A DNA stretch of 64,000 nt, from NCBI RefSeq assembly GCF_900114705.1, contig NZ_FOTW01000011.1:186001-250000 (forward strand), in the 5' to 3' direction. The DNA comes from Rugamonas rubra (GTDB lineage: Bacteria > Pseudomonadota > Gammaproteobacteria > Burkholderiales > Burkholderiaceae_D). Both the position numbers and the translations under genes were made by a program. Positions 16,408-25,526 of this stretch are shown piece by piece. The number at the start of each line of letters is the position of its first letter. Position 1 is the stretch's first letter. The notes under the pieces were generated by a model that saw only the letters and a list, made by a program, of their open reading frames with translations, was not told where the DNA came from and searched no databases.

Positions 16408-17625
16408 ATGGAACCAATCATTCCCACGTCTTCCCGCCGCGCGGCGGGGACTATCGTCTTGCTCTGCAGCGCCGCCGCCCTGGTCGCCGGCTGCTCCAAA
16501 TCCACGGCCGAAGCACCTCATGCGCAGGTGGCGGAAGTGGGCGTGTTTACCGTCGCGCCCCAGGCGCTCAGCCTGACGACCGAACTGCCGGGCCGCACCG
16601 CCGCCTTCCAGGTGGCCGAAGTGCGCCCGCAGGTCGGCGGCTTGATCCAAAAGCGCCTGTTCGTCGAGGGCGCCGACGTCAAGGCCGGCAGCGCGCTGTA
16701 CCAGATCGACCCGGCCAGCTACCAGGCCGCCGTCAACTCGGCCAAGGCGGCGCTGTCCAAGGCGCGCGCCAACCTGCTCACCAGCGGCCCGAAGGTGGCG
16801 CGCTACAAGGAGCTGGTCGCCATCGACGGCGTCAGCCGGCAGGAGTACGAGGACGCCATCGCCGCCCACGAGCAGGCCAAGGCGGACGTCGAGTCGGCCG
16901 CCGCCGCGCTCGACACGGCCGCCATCAACCTGCGCTACACCAACGTCAACGCGCCGATCGGCGGCCGTATCGGCCGCTCGGCGGTGACGCCGGGCGCGCT
17001 GGTGACGGCCAGCCAGGCCAACGCGCTCACCACCGTGCAGCAGCTCGACCCGATCTACGTCGACCTGACCCAGTCGAGCAACGAACTGCTGCGCCTGAAG
17101 AAGGCGCTGGAGAGCGGCCAGCTGAAGCAGGCCGGCGGCCAGGCCCGCGTCACCCTGCTGCTGGCCGACGGCAGCAAGTACGCCGAGAGCGGCAAGCTGC
17201 AATTCTCCGACGTCAGCGTCGATCCGGGCACCGGCAACGTCACGCTGCGCGCGCTGTTCCCGAACCCCAAGCACGATCTGCTGCCGGGCATGTTCGTCCG
17301 CGCCGTGCTCGACAGCGGTGTCGACGAGCAGGCCATCGCCGTGCCGCAGCAGGGTGTCAGCCGCAACGCCAAGGGCGAGGCCACCGCGCTGGTGCTGGGC
17401 AAGGACGGCAAGGTCGAACAACGCATCCTGGTCACCGGCGGCACGCAGGGCGACAAGTGGCTGGTCCAGTCCGGCCTGGTGGCCGGCGACCGCGTCATCG
17501 TCGAGGGCCTGCAGAAGGTCCGTCCGGGCGCCCAGGCCAGCGTGGCCAAGCCGGCCGCCACTGCGGCGGTTGCCGCCGGCGGCGCCGCTGGCAAGGCCCC
17601 GGCCAACGCCAACAGCGCCCACTAA
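16408..17625 (+). CDS. RND efflux periplasmic adaptor (AcrA/MexA-like membrane fusion protein)
   Basis: A 405-residue lipoprotein adaptor: signal peptide ending at LVAG-Cys, then the lipoyl/barrel region (VAEVRPQVGGLIQKRLFVEG), a coiled-coil hairpin (about residues 105-175, QAAVNSAKAALSKARANL...), a second lipoyl half (APIGGRIGRS) and a beta-barrel with LLPGMFVRA. It is of normal length and links the inner-membrane pump to the outer-membrane channel. First gene of a three-gene operon, 15 nt before the pump gene, under a palindromic operator. The C-terminus has an Ala-rich tail. Confidence 0.93.
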   Translation: MEPIIPTSSRRAAGTIVLLCSAAALVAGCSKSTAEAPHAQVAEVGVFTVAPQALSLTTELPGRTAAFQVAEVRPQVGGLIQKRLFVEGADVKAGSALYQIDPASYQAAVNSAKAALSKARANLLTSGPKVARYKELVAIDGVSRQEYEDAIAAHEQAKADVESAAAALDTAAINLRYTNVNAPIGGRIGRSAVTPGALVTASQANALTTVQQLDPIYVDLTQSSNELLRLKKALESGQLKQAGGQARVTLLLADGSKYAESGKLQFSDVSVDPGTGNVTLRALFPNPKHDLLPGMFVRAVLDSGVDEQAIAVPQQGVSRNAKGEATALVLGKDGKVEQRILVTGGTQGDKWLVQSGLVAGDRVIVEGLQKVRPGAQASVAKPAATAAVAAGGAAGKAPANANSAH

Positions 17626-17640
17626 TTCAGGAGAACAGCA

Positions 17641-20600
17641 ATGGCACGTTTTTTCATTGACCGCCCGATCTTCGCCTGGGTGATCGCGATCGTGATCATG
17701 CTCGCGGGCCTGATCGCCATCCTCGGCCTGCCGATCGCGCAGTACCCGAGCATCGCGCCGCCGTCGATCTCGATCAGCGGCAGCTACCCCGGCGCCTCGG
17801 CCAAGACGGTCGAGGACGCGGTGACCCAGGTCATCGAGCAGAAGATGAAGGGCATCGACGGCTTGCGCCACATGTCCTCCACCAGCGACTCGGCCGGCGG
17901 CATCAGCATCACGCTGACCTTCCACAACGGCACCAACCCGGACATCGCCCAGGTGCAGGTGCAGAACAAGCTGCAGCTGGCCACGCCGCTGCTGCCGGCC
18001 GCCGTCACCCAGCAGGGCCTGGTGGTGTCGAAGGCGACCATGAACTTCCTGATGGTCTACGGCTTCGTCTCCGAGAACGGCAGCATGAAGCAGGCCGACC
18101 TGGACGACTACGTCGCCGCCAACCTGATCGATCCGCTCAGCCGGGTCGAGGGCGTCGGCGAGGTCACCCTGTTCGGTTCGCAGTACGCCATGCGCATCTG
18201 GCTCGACCCGGCCAAGCTGCGCAGCTTCCAGCTGACCCCGGCCGACGTCACCGCCGCCATCACGGCGCAAAACACCGAGGTGTCGGCCGGCGAACTGGGC
18301 GGCACGCCCTCGCTGGCCGGCCAGCAGCTCAACGCCACCGTGTCGGCGCAGAGCCGGCTGCAGACGGTGGAGCAATTCGGCGCCATCCTGCTCAAGACCG
18401 CCGCCAGCGGCGCCACCGTCCACCTGCGCGACGTCGCCCGCATGGAGCTGGGCAGCGAGAGCTACAACACGGTGGCCCGCTTCAACGGCCACGCCGCCAC
18501 CGGCGTCGCCGTCAAGCTGTCGAGCGGCGCCAACGCGCTCGACACCGCCAACGCCGTCAAGGCCAAGGTCGCCGTGCTGGGCAAGCAGTTCCCGGCCGGC
18601 ATGAAGGCCGAGATCGCCTTCGACACCACGCCCTTCGTCAAGCTGTCCATCGAGGAGGTGGTCAAGACCCTGCTCGAGGCGGTGGTGCTGGTGTTCCTGG
18701 TGATGTACCTGTTCCTGCAAAACTTCCGCGCCACCCTGATCCCCACGCTGGCCGTGCCGGTGGTGCTGCTGGGCACCTTCGGCGTGCTGTCGGCGCTGGG
18801 CTATTCGATCAACACCCTGACCATGTTCGCCATGGTGCTGGCGATCGGCCTGCTGGTCGACGACGCCATCGTGGTGGTCGAGAACGTCGAGCGCGTGATG
18901 ACCGAGGAGGGCTTGTCGCCGATCGAGGCGACGCGCAAATCGATGGGCCAGATCACCGGCGCCCTGGTCGGCATCGCCATGGTGCTGTCGGCCGTGTTCG
19001 TGCCGATGGCCTTCTTCGGCGGCTCGACCGGCGTGATCTACCGCCAGTTCTCGATCACCATCGTCTCGGCGATGGTGTTGTCGGTGATCGTGGCGATGGT
19101 GTTTACGCCGGCGCTGTGCGCCACCTTCCTCAAGCCGGTGGAAAAAGGCCACAAGGCGGCCGACACCGGCTTTTTCGGCTGGTTCAACCGCAGCTTCGAG
19201 CGCAGCACCAACCGTTACCAGGGCTGGGTCGGCGCCATGTTGAACCGTGGCGGCCGCTCGATGGTGTTGTACGCCATCCTGCTCGGCGTGCTGGCGCTGG
19301 TGTTCATGCGCCTGCCCACCTCCTTCCTGCCGGAAGAGGACCAGGGCGTGCTGTTCGCCCAGGTGCAACTGCCCACCGGCGCCACCCAGGAACGCACCCT
19401 GAAGGTGATCGAGCAGGTCGAGCAGCACTTCCTGGTCGACCAGAAGGCCGCCGTGGAATCGGTGTTCTCGGTGGCCGGCTTCAGCTTCGGCGGCAACGGC
19501 CAGAACACCGGCATCGCCTTCATCCGTCTGAAGGACTGGTCCGAGCGCAAGGCCGTCGAGCTGCGCGCGCCGGCCGTGGCCGGCCGCGCCATGGGCGCCT
19601 TCTCGCAGATCAAGGACGCGATGGTGTTCGCCTTCGCCCCGCCGGCCGTGCTCGAATTGGGCAACGCCAGCGGCTTCGACCTGCAGTTGCAGGACCAGGC
19701 CGGCCTGGGACACGAGGCGCTGATGGCGGCGCGCAACCAGCTGCTCGGCATGGCGGCGCAAAACCCGCTGCTGATGGCGGTGCGCCCCAACGGCCAGGAG
19801 GACACGCCGCAGTACAAGATCACCGTCGACCAACAGAAGGCCGCCGCGCTGGGTCTCGACATCGGCGAGATCAACAAGGTGCTCAGCACCGCCTGGGGCA
19901 GCGCCTACGTCAACGACTTCGTCGACCGTGGCCGCGTCAAGAAGGTGTTCCTGCAGGGCGAGGCGCATGCCCGCATGGTGCCGGAAGACCTGGACAAATG
20001 GTCGGTGCGCAACGCCAACGGCGAGATGGTGCCGTTCTCCGCCTTCACCACCGCCAAATGGATCTTCGCCTCGCCGCGCCTGGAGCGCTACAACGGCCTG
20101 TCGTCGGTCGAGGTGATGGGCATGCCGGCGCCGGGGCAGAGCTCGGGCGTGGCCATGGCCGAGATGGAGAAGATGGCGGCCAAGCTGCCGGCCGGTATCG
20201 GCTACGAATGGGCCGGCATGTCGGTCGAGGAGCGCGACTCCGGCTCGCAGACCACGGTGCTGTACGCGCTGTCGGTGCTGATCGTCTTCCTCTGCCTGGC
20301 GGCGCTGTACGAGAGCTGGTCGATCCCGTTCTCGGTGCTGATGATCGTGCCGCTGGGCGTGCTCGGCACCGTGCTGGCCACCTGGGGCTTCCACCTGTCG
20401 AACGACATCTACTTCCAGGTCGGCCTGCTGACCGTGGTCGGTTTGTCGGCGAAGAACGCGATTTTGATCGTCGAATTCGCCAAGGAGCTGCAGGAGCAGG
20501 GCATCGAGCTGAAGGAGGCGACTTTGCGCGCCGTGCGTCTGCGCCTGCGGCCGATTCTGATGACCTCGATCGCCTTCGGCCTCGGCGTGCTGCCGCTGGC

Positions 20601-20787
20601 CATCAGCAGCGGCGCCGGCTCGGGCAGCCAGAACGCCATCGGCGTCGGCGTGCTGGGCGGGATGCTGTCGGCGACCTTCCTGGGCATCTTCTTTGTACCG
20701 GTGTTCTTCGTGCTGGTGCGCGGCTTCTTCGCCAAGAAGCCTGCCGCCGCCAAGCCGCACGACGCCGCAATTGTGGAAGCGAACTAA
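17641..20787 (+). CDS. RND multidrug efflux pump, AcrB/MexB-like (HAE1 family)
   Basis: A 1048-residue inner-membrane pump of normal HAE1 length. It begins [17 protein letters not shown] and shows the proton-relay residues Asp407 and Asp408 in [15 protein letters not shown], exactly at AcrB numbering, plus [10 protein letters not shown] and the TM10-12 segment [17 protein letters not shown]. It exports amphipathic drugs from the periplasm by proton exchange. AGGAG lies 6 nt before the ATG. It sits in an adaptor-pump-channel operon; the outer-membrane gene starts after one base. Substrate range cannot be read from the sequence. Confidence 0.95.
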   Translation: MARFFIDRPIFAWVIAIVIMLAGLIAILGLPIAQYPSIAPPSISISGSYPGASAKTVEDAVTQVIEQKMKGIDGLRHMSSTSDSAGGISITLTFHNGTNPDIAQVQVQNKLQLATPLLPAAVTQQGLVVSKATMNFLMVYGFVSENGSMKQADLDDYVAANLIDPLSRVEGVGEVTLFGSQYAMRIWLDPAKLRSFQLTPADVTAAITAQNTEVSAGELGGTPSLAGQQLNATVSAQSRLQTVEQFGAILLKTAASGATVHLRDVARMELGSESYNTVARFNGHAATGVAVKLSSGANALDTANAVKAKVAVLGKQFPAGMKAEIAFDTTPFVKLSIEEVVKTLLEAVVLVFLVMYLFLQNFRATLIPTLAVPVVLLGTFGVLSALGYSINTLTMFAMVLAIGLLVDDAIVVVENVERVMTEEGLSPIEATRKSMGQITGALVGIAMVLSAVFVPMAFFGGSTGVIYRQFSITIVSAMVLSVIVAMVFTPALCATFLKPVEKGHKAADTGFFGWFNRSFERSTNRYQGWVGAMLNRGGRSMVLYAILLGVLALVFMRLPTSFLPEEDQGVLFAQVQLPTGATQERTLKVIEQVEQHFLVDQKAAVESVFSVAGFSFGGNGQNTGIAFIRLKDWSERKAVELRAPAVAGRAMGAFSQIKDAMVFAFAPPAVLELGNASGFDLQLQDQAGLGHEALMAARNQLLGMAAQNPLLMAVRPNGQEDTPQYKITVDQQKAAALGLDIGEINKVLSTAWGSAYVNDFVDRGRVKKVFLQGEAHARMVPEDLDKWSVRNANGEMVPFSAFTTAKWIFASPRLERYNGLSSVEVMGMPAPGQSSGVAMAEMEKMAAKLPAGIGYEWAGMSVEERDSGSQTTVLYALSVLIVFLCLAALYESWSIPFSVLMIVPLGVLGTVLATWGFHLSNDIYFQVGLLTVVGLSAKNAILIVEFAKELQEQGIELKEATLRAVRLRLRPILMTSIAFGLGVLPLAISSGAGSGSQNAIGVGVLGGMLSATFLGIFFVPVFFVLVRGFFAKKPAAAKPHDAAIVEAN

Positions 20788-20788
20788 C

Positions 20789-22207
20789 ATGAAAAAATCT
20801 ATCCTCTCCCTCGCCGCGGCGGCCCTGCTGGCCGGCTGCAGCCTGGCGCCGGTGTACCAGCAGCCGGCCGCGCCGGTGGCCGCCAGCTGGCCGGCGGGCG
20901 ACGCCTACAAGCCGGCGCCGGCCGCCGCCGAGCCGCGCAAGGTGGCCGACATCGCCTGGCGCGACTACTTCGCCGACGAGCGCCTGCGCCAAGTGATCGC
21001 GCTGGCGCTGGCCAACAACCGCGACCTGCGCGTCTCGGCGCTCAACATCGAGAAGGCGCGCGCCCAGTACGGCATCGAACAGGCCGCGCTGCTGCCCAAG
21101 GTGTCGGCCACGGTGAGCCAGAACGCCACGCGCACGCCGGGCACCATGCGGCCCGACGGCGAGCCCGCCGTCAGCCGCCAGTACAGCGGCGGCCTGGGCG
21201 TGGCGGCCTACGAGCTGGACTTCTTCGGCAAGCTGCGCAGCCTGTCCGAGGCCGGCCTGCAGCAGTACCTCGGCACCGAGGAGGCCCGCCGCGCCCAGCA
21301 AATCAGCCTGGTGGCCGAGGTGGCCAACGCCTACCTGACGCTGATCGCCGACCAGCAGCGCCTGGGCCTGGCGGCCAGCACCCTGAAGAGCCAGCAGATC
21401 AGCTTTGAGCTGAGCAAGCGGCGCTTCGCCGCCGGCGCCACCTCCGGCCTGGACATGTACGAGTCGCAGAGCAGCGTCGAGGCGGCGCGCAACGACATGG
21501 CCGTCTACACCGCCCAGGTGGCGCTGGACCAGAACGCGCTGACCCTGCTGGTGGGCGGCGCCGTGCCGGCCGCGCTGCTGCCGAGCGGCCAGTTCGACGC
21601 CGTCAGCCGGCTGGCGGCCATTCCGGCCGAGCTGCCGTCGGCGGTGCTGCAGCAGCGCCCCGACGTGCTCGAGGCCGAGCGCACGCTGCGCGCCGCCAAC
21701 GCCAACATCGGCGCGGCGCGCGCCGCCTTCTTCCCCAGCATCTCGCTGACGGCGTCGGCGGGCAGCGCCAGCAGCAGCCTGTCGGGCCTGTTCAAGGGCG
21801 GCTCGTCGACCTGGAGCTTCCTGCCGCAGCTGAACCTGCCGATCTTCGACGGCGGCGTCAACCGCGCCAACCTGAACATCGCCAAGACCGAGCGCGACAT
21901 CGCCGTGGCGCGCTACGAGAAGGCCATCCAGAGCGCCTTCCGCGAGGTGGCCGACGCGCTGGCCCAGCGCGGCACGCTCGACGAGCGGCTGGCCTCGCAG
22001 CAGGCGCTGGCCGAGGCCTCGGCCAAAAGCTTCGCCATCCACGAGGCGCGCTACCAGAAGGGCGCCGAGTCCTACCTGAACGCGCTGGTGTCGCAGCGCG
22101 CCTTGTACAGCGCCCAGCAGGGGCTGATCAGCGCGCGCCTGAGCCAGGCCAGCAACGCCGTCACCCTGTATAAGGTGCTGGGCGGCGGCTGGCAGCCGGA
22201 CGCTTGA
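20789..22207 (+). CDS. Outer-membrane efflux lipoprotein (OprM/NodT family, TolC-like)
   Basis: A 472-residue NodT-family channel subunit. The signal MKKSILSLAAAALLAG is followed by Cys17 (LLAGC). It contains two repeated outer-membrane efflux protein domains (about residues 60-260 and 280-465) rich in coiled-coil helices, e.g. RDLRVSALNIEKARAQYGI and its partner RDIAVARYEKAIQSAFREV. It forms the trimeric exit duct of the efflux complex. Its ATG is one base after the pump stop codon. A GGGTCAGACCC palindrome 23 nt after its stop probably ends the operon transcript. Confidence 0.93.
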   Translation: MKKSILSLAAAALLAGCSLAPVYQQPAAPVAASWPAGDAYKPAPAAAEPRKVADIAWRDYFADERLRQVIALALANNRDLRVSALNIEKARAQYGIEQAALLPKVSATVSQNATRTPGTMRPDGEPAVSRQYSGGLGVAAYELDFFGKLRSLSEAGLQQYLGTEEARRAQQISLVAEVANAYLTLIADQQRLGLAASTLKSQQISFELSKRRFAAGATSGLDMYESQSSVEAARNDMAVYTAQVALDQNALTLLVGGAVPAALLPSGQFDAVSRLAAIPAELPSAVLQQRPDVLEAERTLRAANANIGAARAAFFPSISLTASAGSASSSLSGLFKGGSSTWSFLPQLNLPIFDGGVNRANLNIAKTERDIAVARYEKAIQSAFREVADALAQRGTLDERLASQQALAEASAKSFAIHEARYQKGAESYLNALVSQRALYSAQQGLISARLSQASNAVTLYKVLGGGWQPDA

Positions 22208-22229
22208 AGCGACCCGGCGGCGGCGAACC

Positions 22230-22257
22230 AGGGTCAGACCCTAGGGTCTGACCCTAG
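22230..22257. repeat. AGGGTCAGACCCTAGGGTCTGACCCTAG palindromic element, second good copy
   Basis: Two arms of GGGTCAGACCC and its reverse complement are directly abutted (22230-22257). It lies between the efflux channel gene and the TetR gene and shares its core with the element at 16141-16170. Confidence 0.75.
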
Positions 22258-22412
22258 ATTTGCGCCGGTGGGGTTTGTCGGCGCCACCTGCGCCTTCGTT
22301 GCGCCGCAAGCTGTTGGATTTCCGCCCGCGCCGGCCGGGGCGAAATTGACAAATCGCCCCGGCCTGTTCACAGTACCGCCCCAGGCAGGTTTTCTCACCC
22401 AAGGATAGTGAC

Positions 22413-23024
22413 ATGCGCACCACCGAAAAACGACGTAGCGACCCGGAACGCACGCAGCACCGGCGCAAGCAGGTGCTCGACGCGGCGGCGCTGTGCTTTG
22501 GCCGCAGCGGTTTTCATGGCGCCAGCATGGCCGAGATCTCCAAGGCCGCCGGCATGAGCGCCGGCCACATCTACAACTACTTCGACAACAAGGACGCCAT
22601 CATCCTGGCCTTCGTCGAGCAGGACATCGAACGCGTCATGGCCGAGCTGCTGCGCCTAGAGCAGAGCGACGACCCGCTGCAGGCCATGCTCGACGACGCC
22701 GCCAGGTCGGTCAACGAGAACGTCGACCCGGCCAAGTGGCGGCTGCCGATGGAGATCAGCGCCGAGGCGGCGCGCAATCCGCGCATCGCGACGGCGGTGG
22801 TCGAGGCCGACCTGCGCGCGCGCCAGCGCTTCCAAGCCCTGTTCCGCGCGGCGCGCGAACGCAAGGGCCTGGCCGCCGACGACTTCACCATCGACGGCCG
22901 CATCGAGGCCATCATCGCCTTGTTCCAGGGCGTGTCGCTGCGCGCGCTGCACAACCCCGCCTTGGACGAAGCCGCGCTGGTGGCCAGCTTCGTCGTCGCC
23001 CTGCGGGCGCTCTGCCTCACCTAG
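22413..23024 (+). CDS. TetR/AcrR-family repressor, probable regulator of the efflux operon
   Basis: A 203-residue TetR protein. Residues 1-65 hold the helix-turn-helix domain (ASMAEISKAAGMSAGHIYNYFDNKDAIILAF). The C-terminal ligand domain is like the AcrR_6/BetI-type tail. AAGGAT precedes the ATG. Upstream, TTGACA at 22346-22351 is a good -35, but the -10 is weak. The gene follows the efflux operon on the same strand and is separated by a palindromic element. It probably binds the 16331-16348 operator, and drugs would relieve repression. That link is inference. Confidence 0.88.
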   Translation: MRTTEKRRSDPERTQHRRKQVLDAAALCFGRSGFHGASMAEISKAAGMSAGHIYNYFDNKDAIILAFVEQDIERVMAELLRLEQSDDPLQAMLDDAARSVNENVDPAKWRLPMEISAEAARNPRIATAVVEADLRARQRFQALFRAARERKGLAADDFTIDGRIEAIIALFQGVSLRALHNPALDEAALVASFVVALRALCLT

Positions 23025-23084
23025 CGGCGTGGTGCCGCGCGCCCATGTAGAATCGGGGTTCTTCCGGTTTTCCATTGGAGCGCC

Positions 23085-23792
23085 ATGAGCAGCTACGTCT
23101 TCCCTCCCCACAACATCGTCGGCCTGCCGGTGGCCGGTAGCGAGGCCCGCTTCCCGGTGCGCCGGGTCTACTGCGTCGGCCGCAACTACGCCGCCCACGC
23201 CCGCGAGATGGGCTTCGACCCCGAGCGCGAGCCGCCTTTCTTCTTCTGCAAACCGAACGACAACGCCGCCGTCGTCGCCGTCGCGCCGGAGCGGGTGCTC
23301 GACCTGCCGTATCCGCCGTCGACCGCCAACCTGCACTACGAGTGCGAGCTGGTGGTCGCCATCGGCAAGGGCGGGCGCGACATCGCCGTGGCCGACGCGC
23401 CCGGCCACATCTTCGGCTACGCCGTCGGGCTGGACATGACGCGGCGCGACCTGCAGTTCAAGATGCGCGACGCCGGCCGCCCCTGGGAGATCGGCAAGGC
23501 CTTCGACTATTCGGCGCCGGTCGGCCAGATCGTGCCGGCGGCGCAGGCCGGCGACATCGGCCACGCCGCCATCACGCTCGAGCTGGACGGCGCGCGCAAG
23601 CAGGACAGCAGCATCGCCCATTTGATCTGGTCGGTGGCCGAGACCATCGCCAACCTGTCGACCCTGTTCACGCTGCAGCCGGGCGACTTGATCTTCAGCG
23701 GCACGCCGGAGGGCGTGGGCGCAGTGCAGCGCGGCCAGACCCTGGTCGGCCGCGTCGCCGGCTTGCCGCAGCTGGCCGTGCGCATGGTGTGA
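23085..23792 (+). CDS. Fumarylacetoacetate hydrolase-family protein (fumarylpyruvate hydrolase-like)
   Basis: A 235-residue FAH-fold hydrolase. It contains RRVYCVGRNYAAHAREMG, the KPNDNAA loop, metal-ligand glutamates in HYECELVVAIGKGGRDI, and the C-terminal GTPEGVGAV. This short form matches fumarylpyruvate or acylpyruvate hydrolases (NagK, YcgM, FAHD1), which cleave C-C bonds of 2,4-diketo acids using Mg2+. No gentisate or homogentisate genes lie beside it, so the physiological substrate is open; oxaloacetate decarboxylation is another known activity of such proteins. It is probably transcribed singly. Confidence 0.88.
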   Translation: MSSYVFPPHNIVGLPVAGSEARFPVRRVYCVGRNYAAHAREMGFDPEREPPFFFCKPNDNAAVVAVAPERVLDLPYPPSTANLHYECELVVAIGKGGRDIAVADAPGHIFGYAVGLDMTRRDLQFKMRDAGRPWEIGKAFDYSAPVGQIVPAAQAGDIGHAAITLELDGARKQDSSIAHLIWSVAETIANLSTLFTLQPGDLIFSGTPEGVGAVQRGQTLVGRVAGLPQLAVRMV

Positions 23793-23796
23793 GCGC

Positions 23797-24657
23797 CTAG
23801 CGGGTGTTGGCGCCGGCCGGCGCCAGCAGCGCGTCGATGGCGGCCAGCGCCGCCGCCGAGCCCATCGCCAGGCCGACATCGCGCGCGCTGAGCACGGCCG
23901 GCTCGCGCGGATTGATGCGGATCAGGCGGCCGCCGTCCAGTTCCAGCACGCGCTCGCTGAAGTCGCGCACCGAGGCGATCGCCGTGCCGGCGCCCAGCTC
24001 GATCACCAAGGGCCGGCTGGCGGCGGCCAGCCAGCCCAGTAGGCGTTGCTGCTGCACTTGGGCGTGGCCCTGGTTCCAGTCCCAGTCGCCGAACATCAGG
24101 ATGTTGGGGCGCGCCAGGCCGCCGCAGTCGGGGCAGCGCGGCGCCGCGTTGAGCAGGCGGCAGTTCTCCTGGTCGACCTCGGGCACGAAGCCGGCCGCGC
24201 TCCAGATGTCGCCGCTGCACGGCGCCAGGCACTGCAGCTGGTGGATGCTGCCGTGGCATTCGAAGATGCGCTGCGGGTCGAAGCCGGCCTTTTGGAAGTG
24301 GCCGTCGACGTTGCTGGTGAACACGCCGTAGCCGAGCGGCATGCGCTCGCCCCAGCGCTTGAGCAGGCCGAAGCCGGCGTGCGGCGTGGTGGCGCGGTAC
24401 AGGCCGAGGCGGTGGCCGTAGAAGCCCCAGGCCAGCGCCGGATCGTCGCGGAAGGCCTGCGGCGAGGCGATGCGGCTGAACTCCATGTGGGCGCGGCCGA
24501 GCGCCGGGTAGCTGCGCCAAAAACCCTCGTTGCTGCGGAAGTCGGGCAGGCCGGAGTCGACCCCCATGCCGGCGCCGGCGGCCACCACCAGCGCGTCGGC
24601 CTGGCCGATCAGGGTGGCGGCGTGTTCGAGCAGGACGGATTCGGGCACAGGCGGCAT
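23797..24657 (-). CDS. SIR2-family NAD-dependent deacylase (sirtuin)
   Basis: A 286-residue sirtuin. The NAD-binding GAGMGVDSGLPDFRS motif is near residue 29, the TSNVDGHF segment corresponds to TQNxD, and the catalytic histidine is in ECHGSIH. Two Cys pairs (QCLAPC and CPDC) are placed to bind structural zinc. It would remove acyl groups from protein lysines with NAD+. It is convergent with the FAH gene, with stop codons 4 nt apart. A GTG or longer upstream frame exists, but the ATG at 24657 gives the normal N-terminus. Confidence 0.88.
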   Translation of the reverse strand: MPPVPESVLLEHAATLIGQADALVVAAGAGMGVDSGLPDFRSNEGFWRSYPALGRAHMEFSRIASPQAFRDDPALAWGFYGHRLGLYRATTPHAGFGLLKRWGERMPLGYGVFTSNVDGHFQKAGFDPQRIFECHGSIHQLQCLAPCSGDIWSAAGFVPEVDQENCRLLNAAPRCPDCGGLARPNILMFGDWDWNQGHAQVQQQRLLGWLAAASRPLVIELGAGTAIASVRDFSERVLELDGGRLIRINPREPAVLSARDVGLAMGSAAALAAIDALLAPAGANTR

Positions 24658-24795
24658 GGCGCGCTTTCGCAGGGAGGGTGCGACGATGTTACCGCGCCGG
24701 CCGGGCCAGTTCAATCGGCGCACGGGCAAACTGTTGTCTAGATGATAATTTGTAGAAGTATGTGTGCAAGCATGGTAAATGCGCAAACGTGCTGC

Positions 24796-24801
24796 TATAA
24801 T
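24796..24801 (+). promoter_or_regulatory. Perfect -10 box of the tRNA-Pro promoter
   Basis: TATAAT at 24796-24801 lies 11 nt before the mature tRNA 5' end, which fits a start site near 24808. No good -35 hexamer is seen 16-18 nt upstream. Confidence 0.5.
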
Positions 24802-24812
24802 TCGAGCCTCGT

Positions 24813-24889
24813 CGGGGCGTAGCGCAGCCTGGTAGCGTACTTGCATGGGGTGCAAGGGGTCGAGTGTTCGAATCACTCCGTCCCGACCA
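24813..24889 (+). tRNA. tRNA-Pro, anticodon GGG
   Basis: A 77-nt cloverleaf. The acceptor stem CGGGGCG pairs with CGTCCCG (one G-U), with discriminator A and an encoded CCA at 24887-24889. The anticodon stem CTTGC (24840-24844) pairs with GCAAG (24852-24856), and the loop ATGGGGT gives anticodon GGG at 24847-24849. The T loop is GTTCGAATC. It reads CCC and CCU codons. It is followed 18 nt later by an intrinsic terminator. Confidence 0.96.
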
Positions 24890-24901
24890 ATGGATTCAAA
24901 G

Positions 24902-24936
24902 AAAAAAGGCCAACCTTCGGGTTGGCCTTTTTCTTT
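24902..24936 (+). terminator. Intrinsic terminator of the tRNA-Pro transcript
   Basis: GGCCAACC (24908-24915), a TTCG tetraloop, then GGTTGGCC (24920-24927), preceded by a run of A and followed by TTTTTCTTTTTT. The symmetry means it can also stop transcription arriving from the other strand. Confidence 0.9.
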
Positions 24937-25070
24937 TTTAGGCCGGGTTGCGTACCCGGAGCGATCCTTTTCTTGCTTCTTCTCAAATTCATCGGCGCGG
25001 GACGAGCGCCATAATTTCTGATGTGTTCCCCCATATTTCGCGCGCGAACAGGCGCTAGATTGGACGCCTC

Positions 25071-25526
25071 TTGAAAAAGCTCGACTCCCGGCCGCTATTC
25101 CCGCCCGGAATCCATCTTCTGTCATTCGATGACTTTGAACGCATCTGCGTTTGCTCATTCCCCAACGATCCAGAAAGACTTCGGCTATTTCTGCTTTTCA
25201 AGCAATGGATTCGGCAGCTACGGGCCTATCAAGTCAGGGCTATACTGTGGGTAGACGGCTCATTCGTGACCGAGAAGGCGGGGCCGGGGGATATCGATTG
25301 CATCATGTGGTCGCCGACGTTCGCTGCACCCTTATCCGATGACGAGTCGCGAAAGGTCGCCTTGTTGATTGATCGACCCACGCTTGCGGCTCAGTACGGG
25401 ATTGATTTATATATCGAGTCGCCAACGCCAGAAACGGCGCTGACGCGCGCGTCCTACTGGCGAGGTTTGTTTGGCTTTCAGCACGACGGTAGGACTGCGA
25501 AGGGCATTGTGGAGTTAAGGATATGA
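25071..25526 (+). CDS. DUF6932-like nucleotidyltransferase-fold protein of a tRNA-adjacent two-gene module
   Basis: A 151-residue protein from a TTG start with no clear ribosome site. The N-terminus (LFPPGIHLLSFDDFE) and the central VDGSFVTEKAGPGDIDCI stretch are what I recall of DUF6932 proteins. The GSF followed by DID matches the Gly-Ser and Asp-x-Asp metal site of minimal nucleotidyltransferases such as MntA/AbiEii partners. The base composition is clearly less GC-rich than the neighbours and the codon use less biased, which suggests acquisition. It overlaps the next gene by ATGA. It may be half of a toxin-antitoxin or defence pair; function not established. Confidence 0.6.
   Translation: MKKLDSRPLFPPGIHLLSFDDFERICVCSFPNDPERLRLFLLFKQWIRQLRAYQVRAILWVDGSFVTEKAGPGDIDCIMWSPTFAAPLSDDESRKVALLIDRPTLAAQYGIDLYIESPTPETALTRASYWRGLFGFQHDGRTAKGIVELRI

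Noticed and set aside
16342..20790. A 1482-codon minus-strand frame opposite the efflux adaptor and pump genes
   Set aside because: Antisense shadow of two unmistakable efflux genes; composition rich in His, Gln and Arg with no motif.
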